64,000 nucleotides of DNA, taken from positions 1 through 64,000 of the forward strand of contig NZ_JOBF01000010.1 in NCBI RefSeq assembly GCF_000718635.1, read 5' to 3'. Below the pieces are notes generated by a model that saw nothing but the letters and a program-made list of their open reading frames with translations, was not told the DNA's origin and searched no databases. The translations under genes were made by a program, and so were the position numbers. This document shows, one piece after another, positions 7,727-17,133 of this stretch. Within the stretch, counting starts at the first letter, position 1, and every line of letters begins with the position of its first letter. The stretch is from Streptomyces varsoviensis. Lineage in GTDB: Bacteria; Actinomycetota; Actinomycetes; Streptomycetales; Streptomycetaceae.

Positions 7727-7754
7727 TGCAACCTCCCCGTGCTCGGGTCCGTAC
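7727..7754 (+). promoter_or_regulatory. candidate ECF promoter for the secreted protein gene
   Basis: TGCAACC at 7727-7733, a 16-base spacer and CGTAC at 7750-7754 match exactly the element facing the sigma gene. The downstream gene begins at 7855, leaving a leader of roughly 95 bases that contains an AT-rich repeat. Confidence 0.6.
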
Positions 7755-7790
7755 TCCTCTCACGCGAGGCCCCAGGTCCGCGCCATCCGT

Positions 7791-7836
7791 CATTTGTCGT
7801 TTGGCATTTGTCGTTTGTCATTTGTGATTTGTCATT
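7791..7836. repeat. AT-rich TTTGTC/ATTTG heptamer repeats in a 5' leader
   Basis: About six imperfect copies of a 7-base unit (CATTTGT / CGTTTGT type) lie between the candidate ECF promoter and the TTG start at 7855. They are strikingly AT-rich for this genome. RNA from this stretch would be unstructured, unlike the GC-rich surroundings, which might favour ribosome loading. Confidence 0.75.
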
Positions 7837-7854
7837 CGAGACAGAGGAAATCCC

Positions 7855-8292
7855 TTGTCGAAGCACCGCAAGTTCACGCCGAAGCAGCGCCGGCTCTTCG
7901 GCCTCGCCGCCGGTACCGTCCTCGTCGCCGCGGGCACCGCCGGCGTCGCCAGCGCCGCGACCCCCGCCCACCACGCCGAGGCCGTCGCGCCGGCGCATGA
8001 GGCGAGCGCCGCCACCGCCCTCGGCAACCGGGCCGAGGCCGCCACGCCCACGCAGCACGCGGACGCCGCGACCGCCCTCGACCGCCAGGCGGACGCCGCC
8101 GAGCCGATCCACTTGGCGGTCCCCGCGGACTCCGGCAACCCGGCCGAGGCGGCCACCGCCCTCGGTAGCCAGGCCCACTCGGCCACGCCGGAGCGGTACG
8201 CGGAGGCCGCGACCGCGCTCGGCGGCGGGGGCGGCTCCGCCGCGCACGGCAGCGTCGAGCACTTCGCCCACAGCACGCCCTGGGCCCGCTAG
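7855..8292 (+). CDS. small secreted Ala-rich repeat protein
   Basis: The protein has 145 residues and a TTG start at 7855, preceded by AGAGGAAA. A Sec signal peptide is clear: MSKHRKFTPKQRRLFG gives the basic n-region, then LAAGTVLVAAGTAGVASAA with a probable A-S-A-A cleavage near residue 35. The mature part repeats degenerate units around AEAATAL / ADAATAL with interspersed His, Gln and Arg, ending HFAHSTPWAR. I recognise no domain. It is divergent from the ECF sigma operon and has a matching promoter element, so it may be a cell-envelope target of that sigma factor. Function is unknown. Confidence 0.75.
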   Translation: MSKHRKFTPKQRRLFGLAAGTVLVAAGTAGVASAATPAHHAEAVAPAHEASAATALGNRAEAATPTQHADAATALDRQADAAEPIHLAVPADSGNPAEAATALGSQAHSATPERYAEAATALGGGGGSAAHGSVEHFAHSTPWAR

Positions 8293-8403
8293 GTCTGGCC
8301 GAGGCGGGCTGTTTTCGCCCCCTCCCACCGCCCCGGGGACCGGTACTCGTCCGGCCCCGGGGGCAGGTTTGTCATCGGGGCGGCCGGGAAACCCGTAGCC
8401 ACC

Positions 8404-9288
8404 GTGAGCACGAAACGGAATGTCGAGATCCAGCGGCCGGAGAAGGTGCTCTTCCCCGACGACGGCATCACCAAGGCCGACCTCGCCGACCACTACCGGG
8501 CGGTCGCCCCGCTGATGGTGCCGCAGCTCCGCGGGCGGCCGATCATGATGGAACGGCACCCCGACGGCATCGGCGGCAAACCCCTGATGCAGAAGAACGC
8601 GCCGGACTACTTCCCCGACTGGGTACGGCGCGCGACGCTGCCCAAGGAGGGCGGCAAGGTCACCCACGTCGTATGCGACAACCAGGCCACCCTCCTCTAC
8701 CTCGCCGACCAGGCGTGCATCACCCCGCACCGGTGGCTCTCCCACGCGGACCGGCCCGACCACCCCGACGTACTCGTCTTCGACCTCGACCCGCCCGGCG
8801 AAGGCGACTTCGAGACGGTGCGCTGGGCGGCGCGGCGCGTATGCGAACTCCTCGACGCCGTACGGCTGCCGACGCGGCTGATGACGACGGGGTCGCGCGG
8901 GCTCCATGTGCTCACCCCGCTCGATGGGCAGTCGGACTTCGACGCCGTGCGGGCGTTCGCCCGCGATGTGGCCGAGGAACTGGAGCGGCGGCACCCGGAG
9001 CGGCTGACGACGGCGGCCCGCAAGGCGGACCGGGGCGGCCGGCTGTACCTGGACACGCAGCGCAACGCGTACGCGCAGACCGCCGTGTCCCCGTATGCAG
9101 TACGGGCCCGGCCCGGCGCGCCCGTCGCCGTGCCCATCGCCCACGCCGAACTCGACGACCCCGAACTGCGCCCCGACGGCTGGACGTTGCGGACCGTCGG
9201 CGAACGCCTGGAGTCCGATCCATGGTCCGGCAAGCCCTTCAGAGGCCGCTCTCTCCGCGCGGCGGCGGCGCGGCTCGGGAGGGTCTGA
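8404..9288 (+). CDS. LigD-type polymerase domain protein (NHEJ primase-polymerase)
   Basis: The 294-residue protein (GTG 8404) corresponds to the stand-alone LigD polymerase domain. Motif I is VFDLDPP (about residues 121-127) with the metal-binding aspartates. MTTGSRGLHVLTPL is the conserved SGxxGxH-like nucleotide-binding motif, and DTQRNAYAQTAVSPYAVRA is the family C-terminal signature. ERHPDGIGGKPLMQKNAP is also typical. These archaeo-eukaryotic primase-fold enzymes fill ends during Ku-dependent non-homologous end joining. No ku or ligase gene is adjacent, and stand-alone paralogs are common in Streptomyces. Confidence 0.92.
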   Translation: MSTKRNVEIQRPEKVLFPDDGITKADLADHYRAVAPLMVPQLRGRPIMMERHPDGIGGKPLMQKNAPDYFPDWVRRATLPKEGGKVTHVVCDNQATLLYLADQACITPHRWLSHADRPDHPDVLVFDLDPPGEGDFETVRWAARRVCELLDAVRLPTRLMTTGSRGLHVLTPLDGQSDFDAVRAFARDVAEELERRHPERLTTAARKADRGGRLYLDTQRNAYAQTAVSPYAVRARPGAPVAVPIAHAELDDPELRPDGWTLRTVGERLESDPWSGKPFRGRSLRAAAARLGRV

Positions 9289-9398
9289 AGGCGCAACACG
9301 CCGGGTGACGGCTAGCCTTACGTATCCGTCCTCCTCGGGGACTTTTCCCCGCACTACGGACATAAATCGCACCCGAGACACGTGAAGGACTGCTCCAT

Positions 9399-12080
9399 AT
9401 GGGCATTCGGAGTCTGCTGCGGAATGCGTTCGGTCGGTCCAAGGCCGCCCGGAACAGCGGGTCGCCCACCAATTCGGCTGACGCCACTTCGGCTGACGCC
9501 GGGTCGGCTGGCGCCAAGTCGGCTGACACCGGGTCGGCTGGCGCCGGGGGGACGGCTACCGCCGGGGTGGGTGCCACCGGCTCGGCTGGCGCCGGGGCGG
9601 GTGCCGCTGGGACGGCTGCCACCGGGGCGGATGCCGCTGGCGCGGCTGGCTCGGCTGGCACCGCTGGCGCGGGCACCTTGGCTGACGCCGACTCGGCTGG
9701 CGCCGGGGTGAGTGCCGCTGGCGCGGGTGGCCCGGCTGACGCCATCTCGACTGGCGCGGGTGCGGCTGGCTCGGCTGGCGCCGGGGCGAGTGCCGCTGGC
9801 GCGGCTGGCGCCGCTGGTGCTGGTGCCTTGGCTGACGCCGACTCGGCTGGCGCCAACTCGGCTGACGCCGGAGGGTCGGTTGGCACCCGGGTGGGTGCCG
9901 CTGGCGCGGGTGCCTCGGCTGGCGCCAACTCGGCTGGTGCCGGGGTGGGTGCCGCCGGTTCGGCTGACGCCGGGACGGTTGCCGCTGGCGCGGGCGGTTC
10001 GGCTGACGCCAACTCGGCTGGCGCCGGGGCGGGTGCCGCTGGCACGGCTGGCTCGGCTGGCGCCGCTGGCGCGGGCACCTTGGCTGACGCCGACTCGGCT
10101 GACGCCGGGGCGAGTGCCGCTAGCCCGGCTGGCGCCGGGGTGGGCACCACTGGCGCCGCCGGTGCCGGGGTGGGTGCCGCTGGCGCGGGCGCCTTTACTG
10201 ACGGGGGGTCAGTTAGTGGCGGTGAGCCGTTGGCTGGCCTCGTGGGGTCGGCGGCCGCTGGGGACAGTTCGCGTCTGTCCACGGTGGCGGACTATCTGAC
10301 CGAAGGCGACGCCGGGCGTTCCACTCCGGCGGGCGACGGGCCCCGCTCGTCCGACGCCGGGGGTGCCGTGGAGGCCCCTGATGCGGGCGGCCCGGGCTCG
10401 GCCCTCGCCGGAGCGACGCTGAACACCGTCGCAGACGCTGCCGGAGCCAGCGCGGCTGTCGCCGGGGGCTCGCTCACCGCCGTCGCGGAGACGGCCGACA
10501 CCGAGAGGAAGCCGGCCGCCGTCACCGACGTGGCCGACGCCGAAAGGGCGCCAGCCGTCGTCGCGGACGCGACTACCGCTCCGGCGGAGGCGGCTGATGG
10601 CGGACTGGTCAGCGCCTCGGGGGCGTTGACCGCCGTCACGGACGCGGGCGGAGCCGACTCGGCTGCCGTCGATGGCCCGCTCACCCCTTCCTCGGAGGCC
10701 GTTACCGACGCGGGGACGCTCGCCGCCGTCGCGGCGACAGCCGACACCGAGGAGGCCCTGGACGCGACAGCGGGTTCGGCTGTTGTTGAAAGCACCGTTT
10801 CGGCGGTGGACGAGACCTGCGCCGCCGAAGGCGGGCTGGCCGTGGAGGCCGACGCGGCCATCGCCGCGGGTGAGGCGAGCGCCGAAGGCGGGCTGGCCGT
10901 GGAGGCCGATGCGGCCGTCGCCGCGGGTGAGGCGAGCTCCGGGCGGGGGCCCGCCGTGGCGGGGGACGTGGCCGCGGAGGCTGGTGCTGGGGGCGGGCGG
11001 GGGCCCGCTGTGGTGGAGGACGGGGTGGATGTGGGGGAGGGGGCGCTGAGTGCGGGGGCGGACGCGGCGACGGGGGTGGTGTTGACGGACGCCGGCGGGC
11101 CCACCGTGCCGGGGCCTTCGCATGAGCCGAACCCCGGCGGTGGCAAGAGGGCGGCGTTTCCGACGCAGACGACCGGGGAGCGGGTGCCCGATCCCGGGCC
11201 GCTGACGCCGATTCCGGACCCGGCTCCGGGGCCGGACGTGCCCAAGCCCGACCCGGAGCCGCAGCCCGTACCCGGGCCGACGCCGATGCCCAAGCCGGAA
11301 CCGCAGCCCGCGCCCTCGCCCGTACCGGACCCGGAGCCGCGGCCGCTGCCCGACCCGGCCCCCGCGCCGAAGCCCCAGCCGTCGCCCGCCGCGGACCACC
11401 CCCTCGCCCCCCTCCGCGAGGCCGCCGGCGCCGTGCTGGAGAAGCACGGGCTCACCGGGCAGCGGGCCACCGTCTATCTGGTGCTCGACCGGTCCGGGTC
11501 GATGCGCAACTACTACAAGGACGGCACCGTTCAGCACCTCGCCGAGCAGGCCCTGGGGCTGTCGGCCAACCTCGACGACGCCGCCGTCGTACCCGTCGTC
11601 TTCTTCTCCACCGACGTGGACGGCACCGCCGAGATCGGGTTCGACGACTACGCCGGCCGCGTCGCGGAACTCCACTCCGGCCTCGGCCACATGGGCCGTA
11701 CGAACTACCACTGGGCGATCAACGCCGTCGTGGAGCACTACGAGAAGTCCGCCTCGGCCGGCCCCGCTCTCGTGATCTTCCAGACGGACGGGGCCCCCAC
11801 CAGCAAGGCCGCCGCCGAGAAGGCCCTGTGCGACGCCGCCCGGCTGCCGATCTTCTGGCAGTTCGTCGGGTTCGGGAACCCCGAGGCCAAGGGGTTCGAC
11901 TTCCTCCGGAAGCTCGACGACCTGTCCGTACCGGAGAAGCGCGCGGTCGACAACGCCGGGTTCTTCCACGCCGGAGCCGACCCCCGCGCCCTCTCCGACA
12001 CGGACCTCTACCGCGAACTCCTCATCGAGTTCCCGGAGTGGCTGGCCGAAGCCCGCGCCGCCGGGATTCTCGACCGGTAG
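9399..12080 (+). CDS. VWA-domain protein with a long Ala/Gly-rich repeat region
   Basis: The protein has 893 residues (ATG 9399). After [15 protein letters not shown], about 260 residues are repeats of GAx[14 protein letters not shown] type with almost only Ala, Gly, Ser, Thr and Asp. A second, less regular acidic Ala-rich stretch follows, then a Pro-rich linker ([18 protein letters not shown], about residues 600-665). The C-terminal about 210 residues are a von Willebrand A domain of the TerF/TerY kind: [15 protein letters not shown] holds the MIDAS DxSGS and [10 protein letters not shown] is the second metal-site segment. The fold suggests a metal-dependent adaptor. No ter operon is nearby. 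The repeat region is far longer than in related proteins I know. Confidence 0.82.
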   Translation: MGIRSLLRNAFGRSKAARNSGSPTNSADATSADAGSAGAKSADTGSAGAGGTATAGVGATGSAGAGAGAAGTAATGADAAGAAGSAGTAGAGTLADADSAGAGVSAAGAGGPADAISTGAGAAGSAGAGASAAGAAGAAGAGALADADSAGANSADAGGSVGTRVGAAGAGASAGANSAGAGVGAAGSADAGTVAAGAGGSADANSAGAGAGAAGTAGSAGAAGAGTLADADSADAGASAASPAGAGVGTTGAAGAGVGAAGAGAFTDGGSVSGGEPLAGLVGSAAAGDSSRLSTVADYLTEGDAGRSTPAGDGPRSSDAGGAVEAPDAGGPGSALAGATLNTVADAAGASAAVAGGSLTAVAETADTERKPAAVTDVADAERAPAVVADATTAPAEAADGGLVSASGALTAVTDAGGADSAAVDGPLTPSSEAVTDAGTLAAVAATADTEEALDATAGSAVVESTVSAVDETCAAEGGLAVEADAAIAAGEASAEGGLAVEADAAVAAGEASSGRGPAVAGDVAAEAGAGGGRGPAVVEDGVDVGEGALSAGADAATGVVLTDAGGPTVPGPSHEPNPGGGKRAAFPTQTTGERVPDPGPLTPIPDPAPGPDVPKPDPEPQPVPGPTPMPKPEPQPAPSPVPDPEPRPLPDPAPAPKPQPSPAADHPLAPLREAAGAVLEKHGLTGQRATVYLVLDRSGSMRNYYKDGTVQHLAEQALGLSANLDDAAVVPVVFFSTDVDGTAEIGFDDYAGRVAELHSGLGHMGRTNYHWAINAVVEHYEKSASAGPALVIFQTDGAPTSKAAAEKALCDAARLPIFWQFVGFGNPEAKGFDFLRKLDDLSVPEKRAVDNAGFFHAGADPRALSDTDLYRELLIEFPEWLAEARAAGILDR
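9465..10200. repeat. GC-rich coding repeats (GGCTGGCGCCGG type)
   Basis: This part of the VWA gene is built from short repeated blocks such as TCGGCTGGCGCC, GGGGCGGGTGCCGCTGGC and TCGGCTGACGCC in varying order. There is no unique spacer and the frame is kept throughout, so it is a low-complexity coding repeat and not a CRISPR array. Length variation between strains is expected. Confidence 0.85.
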
Positions 12081-12095
12081 CGGAAGACGTGTGCC

Positions 12096-13532
12096 TCACG
12101 GTCTCGGGGGCGCCGGGCGGAACCTTCCCCTCGGGGCATTGGTCTCGCCCAGCCGGACCGTCACCGTGAGGCCGCCCCCGGGGTTGGCCGTGGCCTCCGC
12201 CACGCCCCCATGAGCGCGCGCGATGGACCGTACGATCGACAGCCCCAGCCCGGTACCGTCCGCCGAGCCGAGCCGGTCCCGGCCGTCGCCCCGCCGGAAT
12301 GGCTCGAAAAGCTCCTCGACCTCCCCGGGCTCGATGAACGGCCCGGTGTTCCGCACGGTCAGCAGCCGCGGCCCGACCCGCACGTCCACCGTGCCCCCCT
12401 CATGGTTGTGGATCACCGCGTTGCGCAGCAGATTCCCGGTGAGCTGGCCCAGCAGCAGCCTGTTCCCCCACACCTGCGCGTCCGTGGCGCGCACCGTCAC
12501 CTTCACCTTCGACCGTTCCGCGCGGCCGCGCACCGCGGCGGTCTCCTCCGCCACCACGTCCGCGAGGTTGAGCCGTTCCCGGCTCTCCAGCCCGCGCTCG
12601 CTGCGCGCGAGCACCAGCAGCCCGTCGATGAGGCGTTCGCTGCGCCGGTTGGTCGCCAGCAGCGTCTCCTTCGTCTCGGCCAGCTCCTCGGCCGACGGAC
12701 GGCCGCCCTCCAGCCCCACCTGGATCGCCGCGCGCTGAGTGGCGAGCGGGGTGCGCAGTTCGTGCGAGGCGTTGGCGATGAACCGGCGCTGGCTGTCGAA
12801 CGCCTCCTGCAACCGCCCGAGCAGCGCGTCGATCGTGTCGGCCAGCTCCTTCAGCTCGTCGTCCGGGCCGCCCTGCCCGATGCGCTCGTGCAGGTTCCGG
12901 CCGGAGATCCGCCGGGCCTTGGCCGTCATGACGTGTACGGGCCGCAGCACCCGGCCCGCCGTCCACCAGCCGACGCCGACCGCGAGCAGCGCGGTGACCA
13001 GCAGCGCCACCACCGACCAGAAGACGAGCTGCTGGGACGCGGCCTGACTGACGCCGTCCGAGACCTGGGCGATCTCCCGCATCCAGTACACCTTGGCGTA
13101 CGGCCCCTCGGTCGGCGCCGTCCCCGACGTCCCGGGGGTGAACGTGGGCGCGGGGAGGGGTATACGGCGCACGGGTACGTACACCTCGACCGGGTGGCCG
13201 GAACGCGCCTGTGCCGCGGAGCGGATATGGCCCGCCCGCTCCTGGGTGCCGGCGCTGGAGAGCACGTTGACGAAGACCAGCAGCGCGGTGCCCAGTACGA
13301 GGAAGACCCCGCCGAAGACGATGGCGACGCGGGTACGGACCGTACGGCCGTGCGCCCGGCGGCGCCTCAGCCGCCCCCTCCGCGGCCCATGGCCCCGCCG
13401 GCCCGCGCGCCTCTCCCGGCCGGAGCCGGCGGCATCGGCAGGGGCGGCGGAGTCAGTCTCGCCCTCGCCCGCGCCAACCTCGCCGGCGCCAACCCCACCA
13501 GAGCCGCCCTCGTCGGAGCGCTCCCCCCTCAC
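12096..13532 (-). CDS. two-component sensor histidine kinase
   Basis: The protein has about 478 residues from GTG 13532, which overlaps the response-regulator stop (CTGTGA). An unusually long, acidic then Arg-rich cytoplasmic N-terminus (about 70 residues) precedes TM1 (VAIVFGGVFLVLGTALLVFV). A short extracytoplasmic loop, TM2 (VFWSVVALLVTALLAVGVGW) and a HAMP domain follow. The HisKA box is FIANASHELRTPLATQRAAI with the phospho-accepting His. The HATPase domain shows an N-box (NLLRNAVIHN) and G-box (GTGLGLSIVRSIARAHGG). It pairs with the upstream OmpR-type regulator. The signal is not deducible. A longer reading frame toward 14465 is out-of-frame read-through of the regulator. Confidence 0.92.
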   Translation of the reverse strand: MRGERSDEGGSGGVGAGEVGAGEGETDSAAPADAAGSGRERRAGRRGHGPRRGRLRRRRAHGRTVRTRVAIVFGGVFLVLGTALLVFVNVLSSAGTQERAGHIRSAAQARSGHPVEVYVPVRRIPLPAPTFTPGTSGTAPTEGPYAKVYWMREIAQVSDGVSQAASQQLVFWSVVALLVTALLAVGVGWWTAGRVLRPVHVMTAKARRISGRNLHERIGQGGPDDELKELADTIDALLGRLQEAFDSQRRFIANASHELRTPLATQRAAIQVGLEGGRPSAEELAETKETLLATNRRSERLIDGLLVLARSERGLESRERLNLADVVAEETAAVRGRAERSKVKVTVRATDAQVWGNRLLLGQLTGNLLRNAVIHNHEGGTVDVRVGPRLLTVRNTGPFIEPGEVEELFEPFRRGDGRDRLGSADGTGLGLSIVRSIARAHGGVAEATANPGGGLTVTVRLGETNAPRGRFRPAPPRP

Positions 13533-14194
13533 AGCGCGTACCCGACGCCCTGCTCCGTACGGATCAGCGCCGGTTCGCCGAGTTTGCCGCGCAGTTTGCT
13601 CATCGCCACCCGGACCGCGCCCGTGAACGGGTCGGCGTTCGCGTCCCAGGCGCGTTCCAGCAGTTCCTCGGCGCTGACCATCGCGCCGTCGGCCTCCAGC
13701 AGGATCTGGAGGACCGCGAACTCCTTCGGGGAGAGGTCGAGGGCCACCCCGTCCCGGGTGGCCGTGCGCCGCACGGTGTCCAGGACCAGGCCGGAACGTT
13801 CCAGCACCGGCGGCGTGGGCCGGGCGCTGCGCCGCCGCAGCGCCCGTACCCGGGAGATCAGCTCGGGGAACTCGAACGGCTTGGGGAGGTAGTCGTCGGC
13901 GCCCAGGTCGAGGCCGGAGACCCGGTCCTCCATGGAGCCGGCGGCGGTCAGCATCAGGATGCGGGTGCGGGAGCCGGCGGCGACGAGCCGGCGGGTGACC
14001 TCGTCGCCGTGCACGCGCGGCAGGTCGCGGTCGAGGACGACCACGTCGTAGTCGTGCAGGCCGAGGTAGGCCAGCGCGGCGTCCCCGCTGTAGACGGTGT
14101 CCACGGCGAAGCCGGCCCGGCGCAGGCCGGTGGCGACCAGCTCGGCCAGTACTTCCTCGTCCTCGGCGACCAGTACCCGCATGATGGCGTTCAT
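13529..14194 (-). CDS. OmpR/PhoB-family response regulator
   Basis: The protein has 221 residues starting at MNAIMRVLVAEDEEVL (ATG 14194, behind GAGGGAG); ATG 14182 is the alternative. The receiver domain contains the acidic pair in AEDEE, the phospho-acceptor Asp in YDVVVLDRDLPRVHGDEV and the Lys in YLPKPFEF. The C-terminal winged helix (LDLSPKEFAVLQILLEADG, then TGAVRVAMSKLRGKL, IRTEQGVGYAL) binds DNA. It is the first gene of a coupled regulator-kinase operon. A frame extending to 14389 overlaps the metG start on the other strand and is not used. Confidence 0.93.
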   Translation of the reverse strand: MNAIMRVLVAEDEEVLAELVATGLRRAGFAVDTVYSGDAALAYLGLHDYDVVVLDRDLPRVHGDEVTRRLVAAGSRTRILMLTAAGSMEDRVSGLDLGADDYLPKPFEFPELISRVRALRRRSARPTPPVLERSGLVLDTVRRTATRDGVALDLSPKEFAVLQILLEADGAMVSAEELLERAWDANADPFTGAVRVAMSKLRGKLGEPALIRTEQGVGYAL

Positions 14195-14388
14195 CTCCCT
14201 CTGCACCCTTCGCCCCCTTCCAGGATGCGGGTGTACAGCAGGAGATGTTTCGCGAACGTCTCCCTCGGGCCGTCCGGCGGAAAAATCCGGGGCGGGTGGC
14301 CCATCGCCCTCCGATACGATATTGACAACCCGCGGTGGACCCGCGGGCCAAATTGTCACACCCGGTACCGACTTGGGAGCAGCCTGCA
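14195..14388. promoter_or_regulatory. divergent promoter region of the two-component system and metG
   Basis: The 194 bases hold both promoters. A TACGAT at about 14315-14320 could be a -10 element and TTGACA lies at 14322-14327, but the spacing does not give a clear pair. A hairpin CCCGCGG-TGGA-(C)CCGCGGG occupies 14329-14347 and is bracketed by TGACAA and TTGTCA. No T-box or S-box features are seen before metG. Confidence 0.35.
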
Positions 14389-16128
14389 ATGGCTCGACAC
14401 CTCATCACCAGCGCCCTTCCGTATATCAACGGGATCAAGCACCTGGGCAACATGGTGGGGTCCATGCTCCCGGCGGACGTGTACTCCCGGTACCTCCGCC
14501 AGCGCGGCCACGACGTCCTCTACATCTGCGCCACCGACGAGCACGGCACCCCCGCCGAGCTGGCCGCCAAGGACGCCGGGCTGCCGGTGGCGGACTACTG
14601 CGCGCAGCAGCACGACGCGCAGCGGGCGATCTACGACGGGTTCGGGCTCGCCTTCGACTACTTCGGCCGCAGCTCCTCGCCGCAGAACATCGAGATCACC
14701 CAGCGTTTCGCGCGCCGGCTGCACGAGAACGGCTTCATCGAGCAGCGGGCGATCCGCCAGGTCTTCTCGCTGGCCGACGACCGCTTCCTGCCGGACCGCT
14801 ACATCGTCGGCACGTGTCCGCACTGCGGTTACGACAAGGCCCGCGGCGACCAGTGCGAGAACTGCACGCGGGTGCTGGACCCCACGGACCTCATCGAGCC
14901 GCGCTCCGCGATCAGCGGCAGCGCCGAGCTGGAGGTCCGCGAGACCAAGCACCTCTTCCTCCTCCAGTCGAAGTTGGCGGCGGAGGTCGAGGCGTGGATC
15001 GACCTGGTCGCCGAGGAGTGGCCGACGCTCTCCTCCTCGATCGCCCGCAAGTGGCTGACCGAGGGGCTGCACGACCGCGCGATCACCCGGGACCTGGACT
15101 GGGGCGTGCCGGTGCCGGCCGACGTCTGGCCGGAGCTGGCGGCCGAGGGCAAGGTCTTCTACGTCTGGTTCGACGCGCCCATCGAGTACATCGGGGCGAC
15201 GAAGGAGTGGGCGGAGGCGGCCCCCGACGAGGCTCGCGACTGGAAGTCGTGGTGGTACGAGGCCGACGACGTCCGCTACACGCAGTTCATGGGCAAGGAC
15301 AACGTCCCGTTCCACACGGTGATGTTCCCGGCCACCCAGATCGGCACCCGCGAGCCGTGGAAGCGCGTCGACTACGTCAAGGGCTTCAACTGGTTGAACT
15401 ACTACGGCGGCAAGTTCTCCACCTCGCAGCGGCGCGGCATCTTCACCGGCGACGCCCTGGAGATCCTGCCCGCCGACTACTGGCGCTACTTCATGATGGC
15501 GAACGCCCCCGAGTCGGACGACACGTCCTTCTCCTGGGAGCTGTTCTCCTCCGTGGTCAACAAGGACCTCGCCGACACCCTCGGCAACTTCGTCAACCGC
15601 GTGCTGTCCTTCTCCCGCAAGCGCTTCGGCGACGCGGTGCCGGCGGGCAGCGCGCCGGGCGAGGCCGAGGAGAAGCTGGGCGAGCAGATCGCCGAGCTGC
15701 TCGCCGAGTACGAGGGCCATCTGGAGGCGCTCCAGTTCCGCAAGGCGGCCGCCGCGCTGCGGGCGCTGTGGAGCGCGGGCAACTCCTACCTGGAGGAGAA
15801 GGCCCCCTGGCTGGAGATCAAGACCGACCAGGACGGCGCCGCGCTGACGCTGCGTACGGCGATGAACCTCATCCACCTGTACGCGGTGGTCTCCGAGCCC
15901 TTCATCCCGTCCTCGGCGAAGGCGATGCGCGCCGCGTTCGCGCTGCCGGACGACACGGCGACCTGGGTCACGGCCGAGGAGGCGCGGGCGCTGGCATGGG
16001 TGCCCGCGGGCACGGGCTTCACGGTGCCGCCGGTGCTCTTCGCCAAGATCACGGACGAGGACCTGGACGCGTACCGCACCCGGTTCGGGGGCGAGGAGGC
16101 CGCCGAGGCGGCGCCCGCCGCCGAATAG
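14389..16128 (+). CDS. metG: methionyl-tRNA synthetase
   Basis: The 579-residue class I enzyme starts at ATG 14389 ([20 protein letters not shown]), behind TGGGAGCAG. The HIGH-type motif is HLGN, the zinc knuckle is [17 protein letters not shown] (about residues 144-160) and the KMSKS loop is represented by KFSTSQ in [15 protein letters not shown]. The [10 protein letters not shown] and [15 protein letters not shown] segments bind methionine and adenylate. A C-terminal helical anticodon domain is present; no EMAP-like dimerisation domain follows. It charges tRNA-Met in the cytoplasm. A strong terminator follows. Confidence 0.95.
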   Translation: MARHLITSALPYINGIKHLGNMVGSMLPADVYSRYLRQRGHDVLYICATDEHGTPAELAAKDAGLPVADYCAQQHDAQRAIYDGFGLAFDYFGRSSSPQNIEITQRFARRLHENGFIEQRAIRQVFSLADDRFLPDRYIVGTCPHCGYDKARGDQCENCTRVLDPTDLIEPRSAISGSAELEVRETKHLFLLQSKLAAEVEAWIDLVAEEWPTLSSSIARKWLTEGLHDRAITRDLDWGVPVPADVWPELAAEGKVFYVWFDAPIEYIGATKEWAEAAPDEARDWKSWWYEADDVRYTQFMGKDNVPFHTVMFPATQIGTREPWKRVDYVKGFNWLNYYGGKFSTSQRRGIFTGDALEILPADYWRYFMMANAPESDDTSFSWELFSSVVNKDLADTLGNFVNRVLSFSRKRFGDAVPAGSAPGEAEEKLGEQIAELLAEYEGHLEALQFRKAAAALRALWSAGNSYLEEKAPWLEIKTDQDGAALTLRTAMNLIHLYAVVSEPFIPSSAKAMRAAFALPDDTATWVTAEEARALAWVPAGTGFTVPPVLFAKITDEDLDAYRTRFGGEEAAEAAPAAE

Positions 16129-16145
16129 CGCCGCACACCTGCCGA

Positions 16146-16194
16146 AGACCACCCGCGCGGGGCCGACAACGGCCCGGCGCGGGTGGTCTTTTTC
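16146..16194 (+). terminator. Rho-independent terminator after metG
   Basis: A long GC stem (GACCACCCGCG... paired with ...CGCGGGTGGTC) with a loop around ACAA ends in TTTTTCTC. This is a textbook intrinsic terminator about 20 bases after the metG stop. Confidence 0.92.
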
Positions 16195-16448
16195 TCGCCG
16201 TTCGCCGCCGCCGGGGGTGTTCCGCGCGTCACCGGCGGGACTAGGGTCGCCCCGAGCTCGGTCTTGTGACACGACGAGACGCCCCGAGTGCCCTGCCTTA
16301 CCGCCCTCATGTGAACGTCCGGGCACCGGATCGACACCTGTTGGACACGCCATCAGTGATCCGTTGATCGTTCGGCAATCTTTTGTTGAGCACTACCGAG
16401 CACTCTGGGACTGTCGCTACACGGGGGAAGACAAGGAACAGAACACCA
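16195..16448. promoter_or_regulatory. upstream region of the eCIS-linked LuxR gene
   Basis: About 250 non-coding bases separate the metG terminator from the regulator start at 16449. They include a short direct repeat, GAGCACT at about 16387 and 16397, and AAGGAACAG as the ribosome binding site. No unambiguous -35/-10 pair was seen. Confidence 0.4.
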
Positions 16449-17102
16449 GTGCTCGATAAACGCGTCACGGTGGTCGTCCACGCCGCGGACCCGCTCAGCC
16501 GGGCCGGGGTCATCAGCCACCTGCAACACCAGCCCACCGTCGAACTCCTGGAGCGCCCCGGCCCGACCGCCGGGGAGGAGCCACGCGGCACCGTCGCCGT
16601 CGCGCTCGTCGACCGTGTGGACGAGGCGGCCGGCGCCGAGCTGAGACGCCTCGTCAGAGGCGGCGAGCAGCGAGTGGTGCTGATCGCCAGTGAACTGCGC
16701 GAGCCGGAGTTGATGACCGTCGTGGAGTACGGCGTGCGCGCCATCCTCTGGCGCCACCAGGCCACGCCGCAGAAGCTGCTGCGCGCCGTGCACAGCGCGG
16801 CGCGCGGCGAGGGGGAGCTGCCGCCCGACCTGATCAACAGGCTGTTGACCCAGGTCGGACGGTTGCGGCGGTCCGCCATGGACTCCACGTCGTCCTCGTT
16901 CGTACCGACGCTGGGCATGGCGCCCCGCGAGGTCGACGTGTTGCGGCTGGTCGCGGAGGGGATGGACACCCGGCAGATATCGGACAAGCTCGCCTACTCC
17001 GAACGGACCGTGAAGAACGTCCTCCACGCCCTGATGACACGGCTGCAACTGCACAACCGCGCGCACGCCGTCGCGTACGCGCTGCGGGAGGGATACATCT
17101 GA
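16449..17102 (+). CDS. LuxR/NarL-type regulator of the eCIS locus
   Basis: The protein has 217 residues from GTG 16449, behind AAGGAACAG; a longer in-frame start at 16383 lacks a ribosome binding site. The N-terminal about 120 residues look like a receiver (VTVVVHAADPLSRAGVISHL, RRLVRGGEQRVVLIASEL, VVEYGVRAILWR), but the usual acidic pocket of a phospho-acceptor receiver is not obvious, so it may be an atypical receiver. The C-terminal HTH (APREVDVLRLVAEGMDTRQI, SERTVKNVLHALMTRLQL) is a clear LuxR domain. It sits 31 bases before the DUF4255 gene and is likely the local regulator of the injection-system cluster, as in other Streptomyces CIS loci. Confidence 0.85.
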   Translation: MLDKRVTVVVHAADPLSRAGVISHLQHQPTVELLERPGPTAGEEPRGTVAVALVDRVDEAAGAELRRLVRGGEQRVVLIASELREPELMTVVEYGVRAILWRHQATPQKLLRAVHSAARGEGELPPDLINRLLTQVGRLRRSAMDSTSSSFVPTLGMAPREVDVLRLVAEGMDTRQISDKLAYSERTVKNVLHALMTRLQLHNRAHAVAYALREGYI

Positions 17103-17133
17103 TGGGACCGAGGCGTCATTCGGGGGACAGCAC

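Noticed and set aside
14195..14388. A T-box or SAM riboswitch before metG
   Set aside because: Only a small CCCGCGG hairpin is seen; no specifier loop, T-box sequence or S-box core could be found.
12096..14465. A 789-residue frame that looks like a fused regulator-kinase
   Set aside because: Upstream of 13532 it runs in the wrong frame through the response-regulator gene. The kinase starts at the GTG that overlaps the regulator stop.
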